DNA from: Bryobacter sp964387685
GTDB taxonomy: Bacteria; Acidobacteriota; Terriglobia; Bryobacterales; Bryobacteraceae
Direction: 5' to 3'
NCBI GenBank assembly: GCA_964387685.1
Contig: CAYLXK010000027.1
Span: 1-64,000 of the forward strand
Length of the DNA stretch: 64,000 nucleotides
Shown one piece after another: positions 7,496 to 16,315 of this stretch (positions are counted from its first letter, which is position 1; every line of letters begins with the position of its first letter). The notes under the pieces were generated by a model. That model did no database searches. It had not been told where the DNA came from and saw only the letters and a program-made list of their open reading frames with translations. The position numbers were made by a program, and so were the translations under genes.

Positions 7496-8135
7496 AGCAT
7501 TCAACTACTTCAACTATTTCACCGAGGTGGAAGAGCGTTTTCAGCAGGCGCGGGGGACGGCGCTGTTTTTGATGTCGCCGCTGGATTGGGCATTAGTTGA
7601 GACGTGGAAGGACCAGGGGGTGCCGCTAGAGGCGGTGCTGCGGGGGATTGATGCGGCGTTTGAGAAGTGGCGGGCCAAGAAGACGAGGACGCAGCAGGTG
7701 AACTCCCTGGCCTATTGCGCGCAGGCGGTGATGGAAGAAGCGCGGAGGATCGAAAGGCCGCACGCGGCGGCCGCGCCGACGATGGACATGGGCGACATCG
7801 GAGGGTATTTGCGGGGGGCGGCGGCGAAGTTGCCGGCGGGCTTTGAGGGAGTGCGGGACGCGGTGCTGGAATTGGCCGGGGGGGACTGGACCCAGAAGCT
7901 GGAGGAATTAGAGCAGCGTTTGACGGCGCTGGAGGAGAAGGCGCTGGCGCAGGTGAGAGCGGCGAAGACCGAAGAAGAGCTCTTCGAGCTTCGCCGCACG
8001 GTGGAGGGATTATTGAAGCCGTATCGAGCGAAGATGGATGCGGCGAATCTGATGCTGACGGAGAAGAAGTTTCTCGATCAGAGGCTGTTTGAGACAAGCG
8101 GGCTGCCGAGGCTGAGCTTGTTTTATATGGGTTAG
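7482..8135 (+). CDS. Conserved-looking hypothetical protein with coiled coil, 217 aa
   Basis: No family is recognised. The N-terminal part (1-85) is globular and begins with aromatic repeats (FNYFNYFTEVEERF) and DWALVETWKDQGVPLE, which looks like a short winged or helical module. Residues about 135-195 are charged and heptad-like (LEELEQRLTALEEKALAQV), predicting a coiled coil. There is no signal peptide or membrane span, so it should be cytoplasmic. It overlaps coaX by 14 bp and is the last gene of the valS operon. A regulatory or scaffolding role is only a guess. Confidence 0.8.
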   Translation: MPDVEAFNYFNYFTEVEERFQQARGTALFLMSPLDWALVETWKDQGVPLEAVLRGIDAAFEKWRAKKTRTQQVNSLAYCAQAVMEEARRIERPHAAAAPTMDMGDIGGYLRGAAAKLPAGFEGVRDAVLELAGGDWTQKLEELEQRLTALEEKALAQVRAAKTEEELFELRRTVEGLLKPYRAKMDAANLMLTEKKFLDQRLFETSGLPRLSLFYMG

Positions 8136-9325
8136 GCGGTGACCTGGAGTTTGCCGTGGAGTGGGGGGAGGCCAGGAGTCATCACGATTAGCTGTGCGCT
8201 GTAGGGAGCCCCGGCGGCGGGGGGACGCAGGGTGCAGGTGAGGGTAGTGCTGGATGTCAGGCTGACGGTGGCTGGCACAATGACGGCGCCAGGAGCCACA
8301 AGATTTACGGTGGTCGACGCCGTGAAACCGGTACCGGTGATCGTGAAGGGCTGGGGATTGGCCGCCGAGATCGAGCTGGGTTGGATCTGTAGAGACGGAA
8401 CGGAGGCGGCGGCGAGGGCGCCCGCGGCGGTGGCAGTGGCGGTGGCAGCGCCCGCGCCGAGGTTGATGACCCCTTCGCGGAATTGGCTGACCGCGTAGGG
8501 GGCAAAGAGGCCGAGGCCGACGAGGAAGTAATTGGTGAGATCAGGGGCGCTGAGACCCTGAAAGAGGCGCCAGATGGCGATTTGGCCACCTCCGATGTAG
8601 AGCACGAGCATCGCCTGGAGCCCGAGAAATGCGATGAGGCGGCTGGCGCTGGGCTTGCCATCGTCGCTAAGGGCTTTGCCGAGGGACCAAGTGCTATCCA
8701 TACCAAGGCGGCGGATGCTGCCGATGAGGAGAACCAGGTAGAGCAAAATCATAGCGGCGGTGGTCATCCAATAAGCCACGGCGGGGGACGGGAATCCGGC
8801 CGGGGCTACGGCGGCGGAAGGCGGTCCGAATTCCAGAGAAACGACGGGCTGGAGGACGATGGACGAGGCCGAGTAAAAGCCAATGCCGGTAATGGCCGCT
8901 TCCACGTCCAGGGGCTTTGCCGCGGTTGCCGAGGCTTGTTTTTCGAGCCAATACTGGCGGCTGTCGCGGATCTTATCTAGGAAGGGACCGGCGGTGGCGC
9001 AGCGGGGAGAGGGAAGAAAAGCGTCGAGGGTGGCGCCGCCGGTGTCGCGCAGGGTGAAGACGAGGCTTTCGTCCTGTTCGCGGACCGCGACGATGCGGCC
9101 CGCGACACGGAAGAGCTTGGTTTCGGCCTCGCCTGCCCGCGCCGCGGTGGCGGCGGGACGAGGGAGTTTCAAGAAGTCGGCGAGCGGGATGGTTTGCGGG
9201 ACGAGGGCGGCAAGTGGGACCGCCTCGGGATCCGAGGCGGTGCGGACTAGCGGCCGATCGGTGGGGCAAGCGGGCCAGAGCTGGCTAGCGACGGAGAGCG
9301 AGAGAAGAAGGCTGCGCAGGATCAT
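8132..9325 (-). CDS. Membrane protein with C-terminal IPT/TIG domain, 397 aa
   Basis: The product starts with a signal peptide (MILRSLLLSLSVASQLWPA). A periplasmic part follows (about 20-180) with an OB-like segment (FRVAGRIVAVREQDESLVF, FTLRDTGGATLDAFL). Three hydrophobic helices lie at about 182-205, 227-247 and 260-280, and an Ala/Thr-rich linker leads to an IPT/TIG immunoglobulin-like domain (about 310-397, with FTITGTGFTASTTVNLV). No enzyme motif is visible. It is the third gene of an unrecognised minus-strand cassette and overlaps the end of the valS operon by 4 bp tail to tail. TIG domains commonly act in surface binding, but its partner is unknown. Confidence 0.75.
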   Translation of the reverse strand: MILRSLLLSLSVASQLWPACPTDRPLVRTASDPEAVPLAALVPQTIPLADFLKLPRPAATAARAGEAETKLFRVAGRIVAVREQDESLVFTLRDTGGATLDAFLPSPRCATAGPFLDKIRDSRQYWLEKQASATAAKPLDVEAAITGIGFYSASSIVLQPVVSLEFGPPSAAVAPAGFPSPAVAYWMTTAAMILLYLVLLIGSIRRLGMDSTWSLGKALSDDGKPSASRLIAFLGLQAMLVLYIGGGQIAIWRLFQGLSAPDLTNYFLVGLGLFAPYAVSQFREGVINLGAGAATATATAAGALAAASVPSLQIQPSSISAANPQPFTITGTGFTASTTVNLVAPGAVIVPATVSLTSSTTLTCTLRPPAAGAPYSAQLIVMTPGLPPLHGKLQVTA

Positions 9326-9341
9326 GGCTAAAGTCCCCCGT

Positions 9342-10679
9342 TTACTTTTTGGCCGCCAGGAGGAGGCTACCCAAATCGACCGTGAACCCGAAGCGGACTT
9401 CGGAATCGTTGGCTTCGATGAAGTCCTTGCGATTGGCCCAGCGATAGCTGATGGGAAGATTTAAGCCAGCGCCGAGGGGGATGGTGAGTTTTGTTTGGAA
9501 GGTGTATTGGGGCTTCAGCAGCGTCATCCATTTCGCTTCGCCGGCAAAGGAGAGGGTAGCGGGAAGACGAGAGTTCGCTTCTCTACTAAGGTCTCCTAGG
9601 CGGGCTTGGAGTTCGGTGGCGAGGCGGCCGCCGCGGGAGTCGAGGCCGATTTTCCGGTCCTTGTAGTCGCCGCTGGCGTTGAGGGTCCAATTGAGACGGG
9701 GGTCAAGGCCCCAGTCGAAGACGAGCTGGGCGCGGTGATCGTCGTTGCCGTTGTCGGGGCGTTGGACGAAGGTGTAGCTTAGGGCGAGTTGGCGGCCTTT
9801 TTGAATGGAGTCGTAGACCTCGTTGATTAACGTTTGGGTGGCGTCCAAAGAGGGCAAATTTCGGGCGATTTCGGCGTCCAGAGCTGCGAGGAGGGATGCG
9901 GGGAGAGTCAGATTGTCAATGGAAGCGGCGGCAATCTTCGTGTTGAAGCTTATGAAGTCAGCCGGAGTCTCTTCAACTTTTGTACGAAGTGTGGCGGCAT
10001 CGGCGACAACATTGGCGCCGCTGCATTGCAACTCAAGGCCACAAGACACAAAGAAAAGGTGCTCGGCATAAGTCTTAACCTTGTTCAGAGCCAAGCCGCT
10101 CTCGCTGATCGAAGTCTGCACTCGTCCAATCTTCTGGAGGTTGGCGGGCGTAAATACTTCGCGTTGATTGAGGAAGGCGTACTTGAAGCCAATGATTTTG
10201 CCAGGCTTATCGGTATTGTCTTTGTCGATGTCTGAGGCGGAGGTGCCGGCGGTGATCGAGAAACGGCGCGCGCCGATATGGGCCTTGTAAAACTGGGGAT
10301 CGTAAAGGTTCTTGCGCGCCAGGGCGGCGAAGAGGCTGTAGGCGGTAACGGTGACCGTTCCCGCACCGGCCGCCGTGTCCTTCGAGCCCGACGAGAAGGT
10401 GCCAACGGGAACCAAACTGGTCGCGACGCTAAAGAACTGGGTGGCCGAAGATTGATCGACCAGCGAAGTGGAGCGATCGACCGCGCTGGCTGAATCCTCT
10501 TGCCGCGTGAGCGAGGAATCGTTGGCGGCAATGAGCAAGGAATCGTCGACGGCGATGAGATTGCGTGCGCGCACCTTAGCGATGCGGGCGTTGACCCAGT
10601 TCTGGATCGATTCGGCATCGAGGACTGGGGGGCAGGCGGCGAGGACGAAGAGGAAAGCCCAGGCTGTGAGGCGGTTCAT
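9342..10679 (-). CDS. Secreted protein with outer-membrane barrel-like C-terminus, 445 aa
   Basis: The start at 10679 gives a signal peptide (MNRLTAWAFLFVLAACPPVL) and an ATGA overlap with the gene upstream. The frame stays open far beyond it, but that region belongs to other genes. Residues about 20-260 look helical and serine/asparagine-rich. The C-terminal 150 residues alternate polar and hydrophobic positions like beta strands (LALSYTFVQR, LNWTLNASGDY, TFQTKLTIPLG, EVRFGFTVDLG), as in outer-membrane barrels. The cargo or function is unknown; I recognise no family. It is the middle gene of the cassette at 8132-11086. Confidence 0.7.
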   Translation of the reverse strand: MNRLTAWAFLFVLAACPPVLDAESIQNWVNARIAKVRARNLIAVDDSLLIAANDSSLTRQEDSASAVDRSTSLVDQSSATQFFSVATSLVPVGTFSSGSKDTAAGAGTVTVTAYSLFAALARKNLYDPQFYKAHIGARRFSITAGTSASDIDKDNTDKPGKIIGFKYAFLNQREVFTPANLQKIGRVQTSISESGLALNKVKTYAEHLFFVSCGLELQCSGANVVADAATLRTKVEETPADFISFNTKIAAASIDNLTLPASLLAALDAEIARNLPSLDATQTLINEVYDSIQKGRQLALSYTFVQRPDNGNDDHRAQLVFDWGLDPRLNWTLNASGDYKDRKIGLDSRGGRLATELQARLGDLSREANSRLPATLSFAGEAKWMTLLKPQYTFQTKLTIPLGAGLNLPISYRWANRKDFIEANDSEVRFGFTVDLGSLLLAAKK

Positions 10680-11086
10680 TGGATCACCACCGTGAAGAAT
10701 TCGTCGGCGATATCGGTGGGGTCGCCGGTAAACTGAATCTCGAAAACCACGGAAAGGATGGCGGAAGTGGCACTGCGCTTTTCGAGCCGGTAAGTGTAGT
10801 GGGGCCCCGGGGCGGGCCGAGGCGCGGTGAGGAAACTCATGCGCAAGCCGATGCCTTCGAGTTGCTGGATGTCGGACGGGTTTTTTAAGTAATCCCATTC
10901 GTATAAGGGGAGCGGATGGCCCGTAAAATCGGGCGCCTGGCGCAAGACTCCCTTCACGTCGCTGCTTTGGGAAAAGATGGGTATGGGCATAAGGCAGGCG
11001 AGGGAGTAATGCAAAAACTCGCCTAGGGTCGGCCTGACAACAACATGACCGATGTTGGGAGTAACTTCTGTGCGGATGATAGACAT
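10676..11086 (-). CDS. Hypothetical protein, 136 aa
   Basis: A small soluble-looking protein without signal peptide or membrane helix. It is rich in beta-type segments and contains EWDYLKNPSDIQQLEGIGLRM and a C-terminal TSAILSVVFEIQFTG strand region. No family is recognised. AAAAGGAA lies about nine bases before its ATG, so it is a normally initiated first gene. Its stop overlaps the start of the barrel-like protein in ATGA. Together with the two following genes it appears to form one transcription unit of unknown function. Confidence 0.7.
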   Translation of the reverse strand: MSIIRTEVTPNIGHVVVRPTLGEFLHYSLACLMPIPIFSQSSDVKGVLRQAPDFTGHPLPLYEWDYLKNPSDIQQLEGIGLRMSFLTAPRPAPGPHYTYRLEKRSATSAILSVVFEIQFTGDPTDIADEFFTVVIQ

Positions 11087-11187
11087 GGCAGGATTCCTTT
11101 TCTAGCTGGGGTGCTGTTATCGAAAACGAAGACGGACGAGGAAACCCTTTGCGCGCGGCGAAAAAAAATCCCGTAAGAAGCCCGGGA

Positions 11188-11220
11188 CTACAATGACGGG
11201 ATGCTCTTAAGGGGAGCATG
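11188..11220 (+). promoter_or_regulatory. -10 element followed by a six-codon leader frame
   Basis: TACAAT (11188-11193) matches the -10 consensus at five of six positions. Six bases later an ATG (11200) opens a tiny frame reading MLLRGA that stops at 11220, its stop overlapping a second ATG at 11218. The frame from 11218 is not that of the downstream glycosyltransferase. This may be a leader peptide or chance; a start for the glycosyltransferase broken by a one-base change is also possible. Confidence 0.3.
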
Positions 11221-11264
11221 AGTGGAGGTGCAAAATCAAAAGCTGGGCGAAAATTGAGGCGGGC

Positions 11265-12746
11265 ATGGCGGGGCTGTTGTTGCTGGGGGCGGCGCTGTTG
11301 CGGATGCCGGGGCTGGGGCGGAGTTTTTGGCTGGACGAGGCGTGGGTGGCGAATTCGGTACTGGAGCCGGGGTGGGGGCTGATGTTTTTTTATCCGGGCT
11401 GGTTGCAGACGACGCCACCGCTGTTCCTGGTTTTGGCGCGGGGGGTGACTGGGGTCTTCGGCCCGAGCCATGAGGTTTTCCGGGCATTGCCGTTTTTGGC
11501 GGGGGTGGCGGGCACCGTACTCGTGTGGTTGGTGGCGAGGAGGATGTTTCGGGAAGGGGGCGCGTTGCTCGTGCTGGCGTTGGCGGCTTTTTCTCCGGCG
11601 GCGGTGGAACTGGCGCAGACCTTCAAGCAATATACATTCGAGGCGCTGGCAGCGGCGCTGGTGTTGTGGCTGGCGCACCGCTACGAAGGGCGGCGAACGG
11701 GCGGGCGCTTTGTGGCGTTGCTGGTGGCGTTGCCCGTGGGGTGCCTGGCGGGTTACTCGATGGCGTTTCTGGCACCTGGAATGGTGCTGCTGGTGGCGCG
11801 GCGGGAGAAGGGCAGGGCGGCGGGGCTGGCAGTGCTGACTTTGTTGGTGTTGGGGGGGGCGTATGTATTCTTTGCGCAACCGAACCAATCGGAGGCGTTG
11901 CGGCGGCACTGGCTGGTGGACTACGGGGCACAATCGATGGCGAAGACGGCGCTGGACCTGGCGATGGCGATGGGGAGCCTGGTGGCAAGGCCGCCGGACT
12001 TGATGCGCGCGGGACGGCTGCCGCTGTTGCTGTTGCCGGTACTGGCGGGGCTATCGCTGTGGCTAGTTTCCAGAAGGGACCGGGCGTACTTGTGGTGCGC
12101 GTGTGCGCTGCCGATCCTGTTGCATTTGCTAGCGCAGCGGATGAATTGGTATCCGGCGAGTTTCCGGACGAGTTTATTCCTGTTGCCCGGATTGGCGGTG
12201 TTACTCAGCGCCGGAGTGTACCGGCTTTCGTTGCGGGCCTCGTGGGGAAGGGCTGGATTGACGCTTGCGGCGTTGGCGGTGGCCGGGTACGGGATTGTGC
12301 AGAGGCCGGCGGCGTCGTATGGGGTGCCGGCCGAAGATATGGAGGGCGCGGTGAATTTCGTTTATGAAGGTTTTCGCCAGGGGGACCGGATTTATGTGCA
12401 TACGAGCGCGCGGGAGGCGTTTCGATTCTACGCAAAAGTGAAGGGATGGGAGCCGGAAGGCGTGAGGGACGGGGCGACGAATTGGACGTGTTGCGTGCGG
12501 GGGATGGAGTGGGAGGACCGCTTGAGTTCAGCAGACAAAGTAGAGAGGGATTTGGTGCGGTTGTTGGAGGACAAGCCTACGGGGAGAGTGTGGGTGTTGA
12601 TGACGGCGCGGCGGAGCCAATGGACTTACACGGGGTTTGACGATACGCCGGCAGTGCAAGAATACTTTCGGCGCCGGGGCTGTGAGGCCGAGCCGGCGCC
12701 GGAGTTTTACAACGTGAGAGCGGGCTTGTACCGCTGCGGGGATTAG
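11265..12746 (+). CDS. GT39/ArnT-like integral membrane glycosyltransferase, 493 aa
   Basis: A polytopic membrane protein of the GT-C type, which transfers sugars from polyprenyl-phosphate donors on the periplasmic side. It has the acidic first-loop motif (FWLDEAWVAN, about 26-35), the PPLFL segment typical of GT39, and about ten hydrophobic helices up to residue 360, then a soluble C-terminal domain (about 370-493). The ATG at 11265 leaves a short N-terminus. In-frame sequence upstream (KSWAKIEAG) looks like coding sequence but has no start codon, so a one-base change near the A-rich CAAAATCAAAA at 11231-11241 may have cut off the original start. It overlaps the Oar gene tail to tail by 4 bp. 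Acceptor and sugar are unknown. Confidence 0.8.
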   Translation: MAGLLLLGAALLRMPGLGRSFWLDEAWVANSVLEPGWGLMFFYPGWLQTTPPLFLVLARGVTGVFGPSHEVFRALPFLAGVAGTVLVWLVARRMFREGGALLVLALAAFSPAAVELAQTFKQYTFEALAAALVLWLAHRYEGRRTGGRFVALLVALPVGCLAGYSMAFLAPGMVLLVARREKGRAAGLAVLTLLVLGGAYVFFAQPNQSEALRRHWLVDYGAQSMAKTALDLAMAMGSLVARPPDLMRAGRLPLLLLPVLAGLSLWLVSRRDRAYLWCACALPILLHLLAQRMNWYPASFRTSLFLLPGLAVLLSAGVYRLSLRASWGRAGLTLAALAVAGYGIVQRPAASYGVPAEDMEGAVNFVYEGFRQGDRIYVHTSAREAFRFYAKVKGWEPEGVRDGATNWTCCVRGMEWEDRLSSADKVERDLVRLLEDKPTGRVWVLMTARRSQWTYTGFDDTPAVQEYFRRRGCEAEPAPEFYNVRAGLYRCGD

Positions 12747-15700
12747 AAGTAGAACTTCAAGGCGAACTGCATACGGCGGGGGTCGTTCAGAGTGCTGGTG
12801 ACCTGGCCGAAGGTGGTGGCTTCGATGTTGGTGGAGCCGGGGCTGAAGCGGACACGGTTGAAGGCGTTGAAGATTTCCCAGCGGAAGTCCAGGCGCATGC
12901 TTTCGCGGAAGGGGAAGGACTTGCCGACGGAGAAGCTCTCGTCGATGAGCCAGGGCTCGCGGGCCTTGGGATTATAGCGGGTGGCGTTGCCGAGGATGCT
13001 TAAGGGCTGTTGGACGCCAGCCTGGGCGGCGTTGATGTCGACGGCAAAGGTAGAGGGCGCCGAGAAGTAACGGTCGGTGCCCCGGTAGTTGGCGTCACCG
13101 GAGTAGGTTTGGACCCAGCCTTCGTAGGTGTTGATGTGGGCGGGAGAGCGGCCGTTGAAGACGAGGTAGTTGGTGGAGTTCGTGAAGCTGAGGGGATAGC
13201 CGCTGGCGTATTGGTGCGAGCCGCTAATGCGCCAGTTGCCGAGGACCCAGGCGCCGATGCCGCTGTTCAGATAACTGCGGCCCTTGCCGAAGGGGAGATC
13301 GTAAACGTAGTTGAATTTGTAACTGTGGGTTTGATCGTATTGGCCGATGGATTTTTCCAGGCGGCGGTTGTAGTGATCGGCGGCGCTGTTGTCGGCGTCG
13401 TAGCTGTCGGAATCGGTGAGGAGTTTCGAGAGTACGTAGGAGAGGTTAAAGGAGAGGCCGGAACGGAAGCGTTGGTCCAATTTAAGGACCATGGAGTGGT
13501 AGGTGGAATGGCCGCTCTTGTCGCCGAGGGCGGTGCCGGTGACGATGTCCGTGTATTGAGGGAAGGCGCGCAGAGACTGGGCGACGCTGCCGTTGAAGGT
13601 GGGATAGGGGCGGGTGAGGCCGGCGGCCTGCGCGGCGGCGCTGCCGATGTTGCTGGAGAGTAGATCGCGGCCGAAGCGTTCGAGGGCGGAGAAGGGCACT
13701 TGGTTGATGCGCTTCAAGCTGGTGACGAGATTGGAGCCCATGGTGCCGTTGTAGGAAGCTTCAAAGACGGCCGAGCCCAACTGGCGCTGGACGGAGAGGG
13801 TGTACTGGTAGTTTTGTGGCAGGCGGACGGCGTCGTTATCCCAAAAGGAGACGGACTGGCCATTGGAAAAGGCGGGGTTGGTGCTGGGTGGATTGATGTA
13901 GGGGGGCAGGCCGTTGTCTACGCGGAAGTACGGAGTTACGCCGTTGTCGATGCTGCTGATGTTGAAGTTGAGGAAGGCGCCTTCGGTATGGGTGGAACCG
14001 GTGACGGCCTTGACGACGCCGAAGGTGCGGGCGGCGCCGGCGCGAATGACGGTCTTGTTGTTGAGTTGGTAGGCCATGCCGAAGCGGGGGCCCCAGCCGC
14101 CGTACCAGCCGTCGACGATGCGGCGGGAATTGAGGCGGCCTTCGCCGAAGCCGGAGAAGACCAGCGCGCCGGGGATGCCGTTGGCGCCGGGGTTCGGGCG
14201 GGTGGGATCGAAGTTACTAAAGAGATCGTTCTCTTCGGCGGGGGGACGGGTGAATTCGTAGCGGAGGCCGAGGTTGAGGGTGAGGCGGGAGTTTACGCGC
14301 CAGTCGTCCTGGAAGTACATGCCGTGGCTTTCGTAGAGCTGGCCGATGTAGCGTTCGTTTTCGGTGCCGCCGGCGAAGCCTTCGCCGAGCAGGAAGGAAG
14401 CGAAACCATTACCGCCGCCGGAGTTGATGTTGTTGTTGCCGGGGATGCTGGTGCTTAGGCGGTTGCCGGCAACTTGGCCGGCGATTTTCTGCTGGCCAAA
14501 GCCGCCGTACTTGACCCATTCATAGAGGTAACCGGCCTTCATGGTGTGGGAGCCCTTGATGATGGTGAGGTCGTTGCCGAAGGTGCGGGAGTTGTTGTCG
14601 GAGCCGTCGAGAGCGGCGGGGCCCCAGGTGTTGTAGTCGGAGAAGGTGATGATGGGGAAGCTGACATCGCAATTCCAGGCGCCTTTGAGGCAGATGCCCT
14701 TGGCCTGCCAGCCTTGATCGTAGGTGAGGGCGCGATTGGAGTCGCGATAGTAATTCAAGCCGAAGTAGAAGTAGTTGACGATGGTGGGAGTGACGATTTT
14801 GGTGTAAGTGCCGCGGTAGACCTTGGAGTCTTGCGAGTAGACGCGGTTTTCATTCAGCGGGTAGGGCAAGCCGGGGAAGCCAGAGGCGCCGGGAGTGCGT
14901 TCGTGCAAGCCGTCGTTGAAGAGGAAGGTGACTTTGTCGTTACTGCCGAAGTTGTGGTCGGCTTTGATGCTCCATTTGGTCCAGGGATCGAGGGCGATGC
15001 CGCTGTTGTTGATGAAGTTGTTTTGCACGTAGGCGAGGGTGCCGGGGGTGCCGCCGCCGTTGGGGGTGAGGACGCCGCTGGCCTGGCCGATGACGGCGCG
15101 GGAGAAATTCGCGAAGCGGCCGGTGGGGATCTGGTTGTTGGGGAAGGCGTCGCGAACGAAGCCTGTGCCGTTGGGATTCGCGCGGGTGGTGGCGGGGTCG
15201 TAGATGGGCAGGCGGTTGCCGGCGGCGTCGACCCAGTTGCGGAAATCGCCCTGGAACATTTCGGGGGTGGGAACGCTGAAGCGGTTGCTGGCGGCGCCGA
15301 CGCGGTTGCGGAACCACTCTTGGGAGGCAAAGAAGAAGCTCTTGTTGCGGCCGTTGTAAAGCTTGGGAATCACGACGGGCCCGCCGAGGCTCCAGCCGAA
15401 GTCGTGCTGCTTATAGATGCCCTTGCGGTCCTCAAAGAAGCGGCGGGCGTCGAAGGCGTTGTTGCGGAGGAACTCGTAGGCGGTGCCGTGGAATTCGTTG
15501 GTGCCGGACTTGGAGGTAAAGGTGATCAAGCCGCCTTGGGCGCGGCCGTACTCGGCCTTGAAGCCGCTGGTTTCGACGGCAAATTCGGTGATGGCGTCAA
15601 TTGAGGGAGTATTGACGCTGGCCCATTGGACCTGGTTAAAGCGGCCGGTGAGGATGGTGACGCCGTCGAGATTGGCGCCGTAGGCACCGGCCTGGCCGCC

Positions 15701-16246
15701 GCCGATGGAGAAGGCTTTATCGGCTTCGTTGCCCTGGTTGGGGGTTCCCTGGGGGCGATTGGTTTGGGGGGCGACAAGGGCGAGGTCGAAGGCGCTGCGC
15801 ATGGCGCCGCCAACGACGAGGGGAAGTTCGTCGACTAGTTTCTGAGAGACGGCGGTTTGGGTTTTGGCGTTTTCCGTTTGGACTTGGCTGGCGCTGGAAT
15901 TGACTTCAATGGTTTCGGCGACGGCGCCAACCTGCAGGACGGCGCGGATAGAAACGCTATTGCCGGCCGTGATGACGACTTCGTTGGCGACATAGGTTTT
16001 GAAGCCCTGGCGCTCAACGCGGACCCGGTAGATGCCGACGGGCAGCGAGGGAATGGTGAAGTCGCCGGTGGAGGTGGTGACGGTGTTGAAGACAGCGTTG
16101 GTGTTTACCAAAGTGGCAGTGACTTTGGCATCGGGGATTACTGCGCCGGAGGAATCGGCCGCGGTGCCGGAGATGATTCCGCGATCCGTCTGGGCCCAGA
16201 GGCTGAGGGCGCAGAAGGAGAGAACGGCTAGCAGAGTTCGAATCAT
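12743..16246 (-). CDS. Oar-like TonB-dependent outer membrane protein, 1167 aa
   Basis: The signal peptide (MIRTLLAVLSFCALSLWAQ) is followed by a carboxypeptidase-regulatory-like beta-sandwich (about 20-105: GIISGTAADSSGAVIPDAKV, RVRVERQGF). A plug-like region follows (GGGQAGAYGANLDGVTILTG, EYGRAQGGLITFTSKSGTNE), then a large beta barrel ending in phenylalanine (QFALKFYF), the usual outer-membrane assembly signal. Oar-type proteins are abundant in acidobacteria and are thought to take up or bind large substrates with TonB energy. AAAGGG precedes the ATG by four bases. It is divergent from the LecA/LssY gene; the substrate is unknown. Confidence 0.92.
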   Translation of the reverse strand: MIRTLLAVLSFCALSLWAQTDRGIISGTAADSSGAVIPDAKVTATLVNTNAVFNTVTTSTGDFTIPSLPVGIYRVRVERQGFKTYVANEVVITAGNSVSIRAVLQVGAVAETIEVNSSASQVQTENAKTQTAVSQKLVDELPLVVGGAMRSAFDLALVAPQTNRPQGTPNQGNEADKAFSIGGGQAGAYGANLDGVTILTGRFNQVQWASVNTPSIDAITEFAVETSGFKAEYGRAQGGLITFTSKSGTNEFHGTAYEFLRNNAFDARRFFEDRKGIYKQHDFGWSLGGPVVIPKLYNGRNKSFFFASQEWFRNRVGAASNRFSVPTPEMFQGDFRNWVDAAGNRLPIYDPATTRANPNGTGFVRDAFPNNQIPTGRFANFSRAVIGQASGVLTPNGGGTPGTLAYVQNNFINNSGIALDPWTKWSIKADHNFGSNDKVTFLFNDGLHERTPGASGFPGLPYPLNENRVYSQDSKVYRGTYTKIVTPTIVNYFYFGLNYYRDSNRALTYDQGWQAKGICLKGAWNCDVSFPIITFSDYNTWGPAALDGSDNNSRTFGNDLTIIKGSHTMKAGYLYEWVKYGGFGQQKIAGQVAGNRLSTSIPGNNNINSGGGNGFASFLLGEGFAGGTENERYIGQLYESHGMYFQDDWRVNSRLTLNLGLRYEFTRPPAEENDLFSNFDPTRPNPGANGIPGALVFSGFGEGRLNSRRIVDGWYGGWGPRFGMAYQLNNKTVIRAGAARTFGVVKAVTGSTHTEGAFLNFNISSIDNGVTPYFRVDNGLPPYINPPSTNPAFSNGQSVSFWDNDAVRLPQNYQYTLSVQRQLGSAVFEASYNGTMGSNLVTSLKRINQVPFSALERFGRDLLSSNIGSAAAQAAGLTRPYPTFNGSVAQSLRAFPQYTDIVTGTALGDKSGHSTYHSMVLKLDQRFRSGLSFNLSYVLSKLLTDSDSYDADNSAADHYNRRLEKSIGQYDQTHSYKFNYVYDLPFGKGRSYLNSGIGAWVLGNWRISGSHQYASGYPLSFTNSTNYLVFNGRSPAHINTYEGWVQTYSGDANYRGTDRYFSAPSTFAVDINAAQAGVQQPLSILGNATRYNPKAREPWLIDESFSVGKSFPFRESMRLDFRWEIFNAFNRVRFSPGSTNIEATTFGQVTSTLNDPRRMQFALKFYF

Positions 16247-16278
16247 AAGACCCTTTCAAGGTAGCGGGGCGACATTGG

Positions 16279-16307
16279 TTGCACTAGGAGTGTCACGCCG
16301 TTGTAAT
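16279..16307 (+). promoter_or_regulatory. Promoter with TTGCAC-N17-TGTAAT, leaderless type
   Basis: TTGCAC (16279-16284) and TGTAAT (16302-16307, five of six -10 matches) are 17 bases apart. The ATG at 16316 follows after eight bases with no ribosome binding site, so the transcript should start within about two bases of the start codon. The site lies in the 69-bp space shared with the divergent Oar gene. Confidence 0.55.
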
Positions 16308-16315
16308 GTGGAAAA

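Noticed and set aside
10680..11933. N-terminal extension of the barrel-like protein
   Set aside because: The frame is open, but it overlaps the 136-aa gene and the glycosyltransferase, and the signal peptide begins at 10679.
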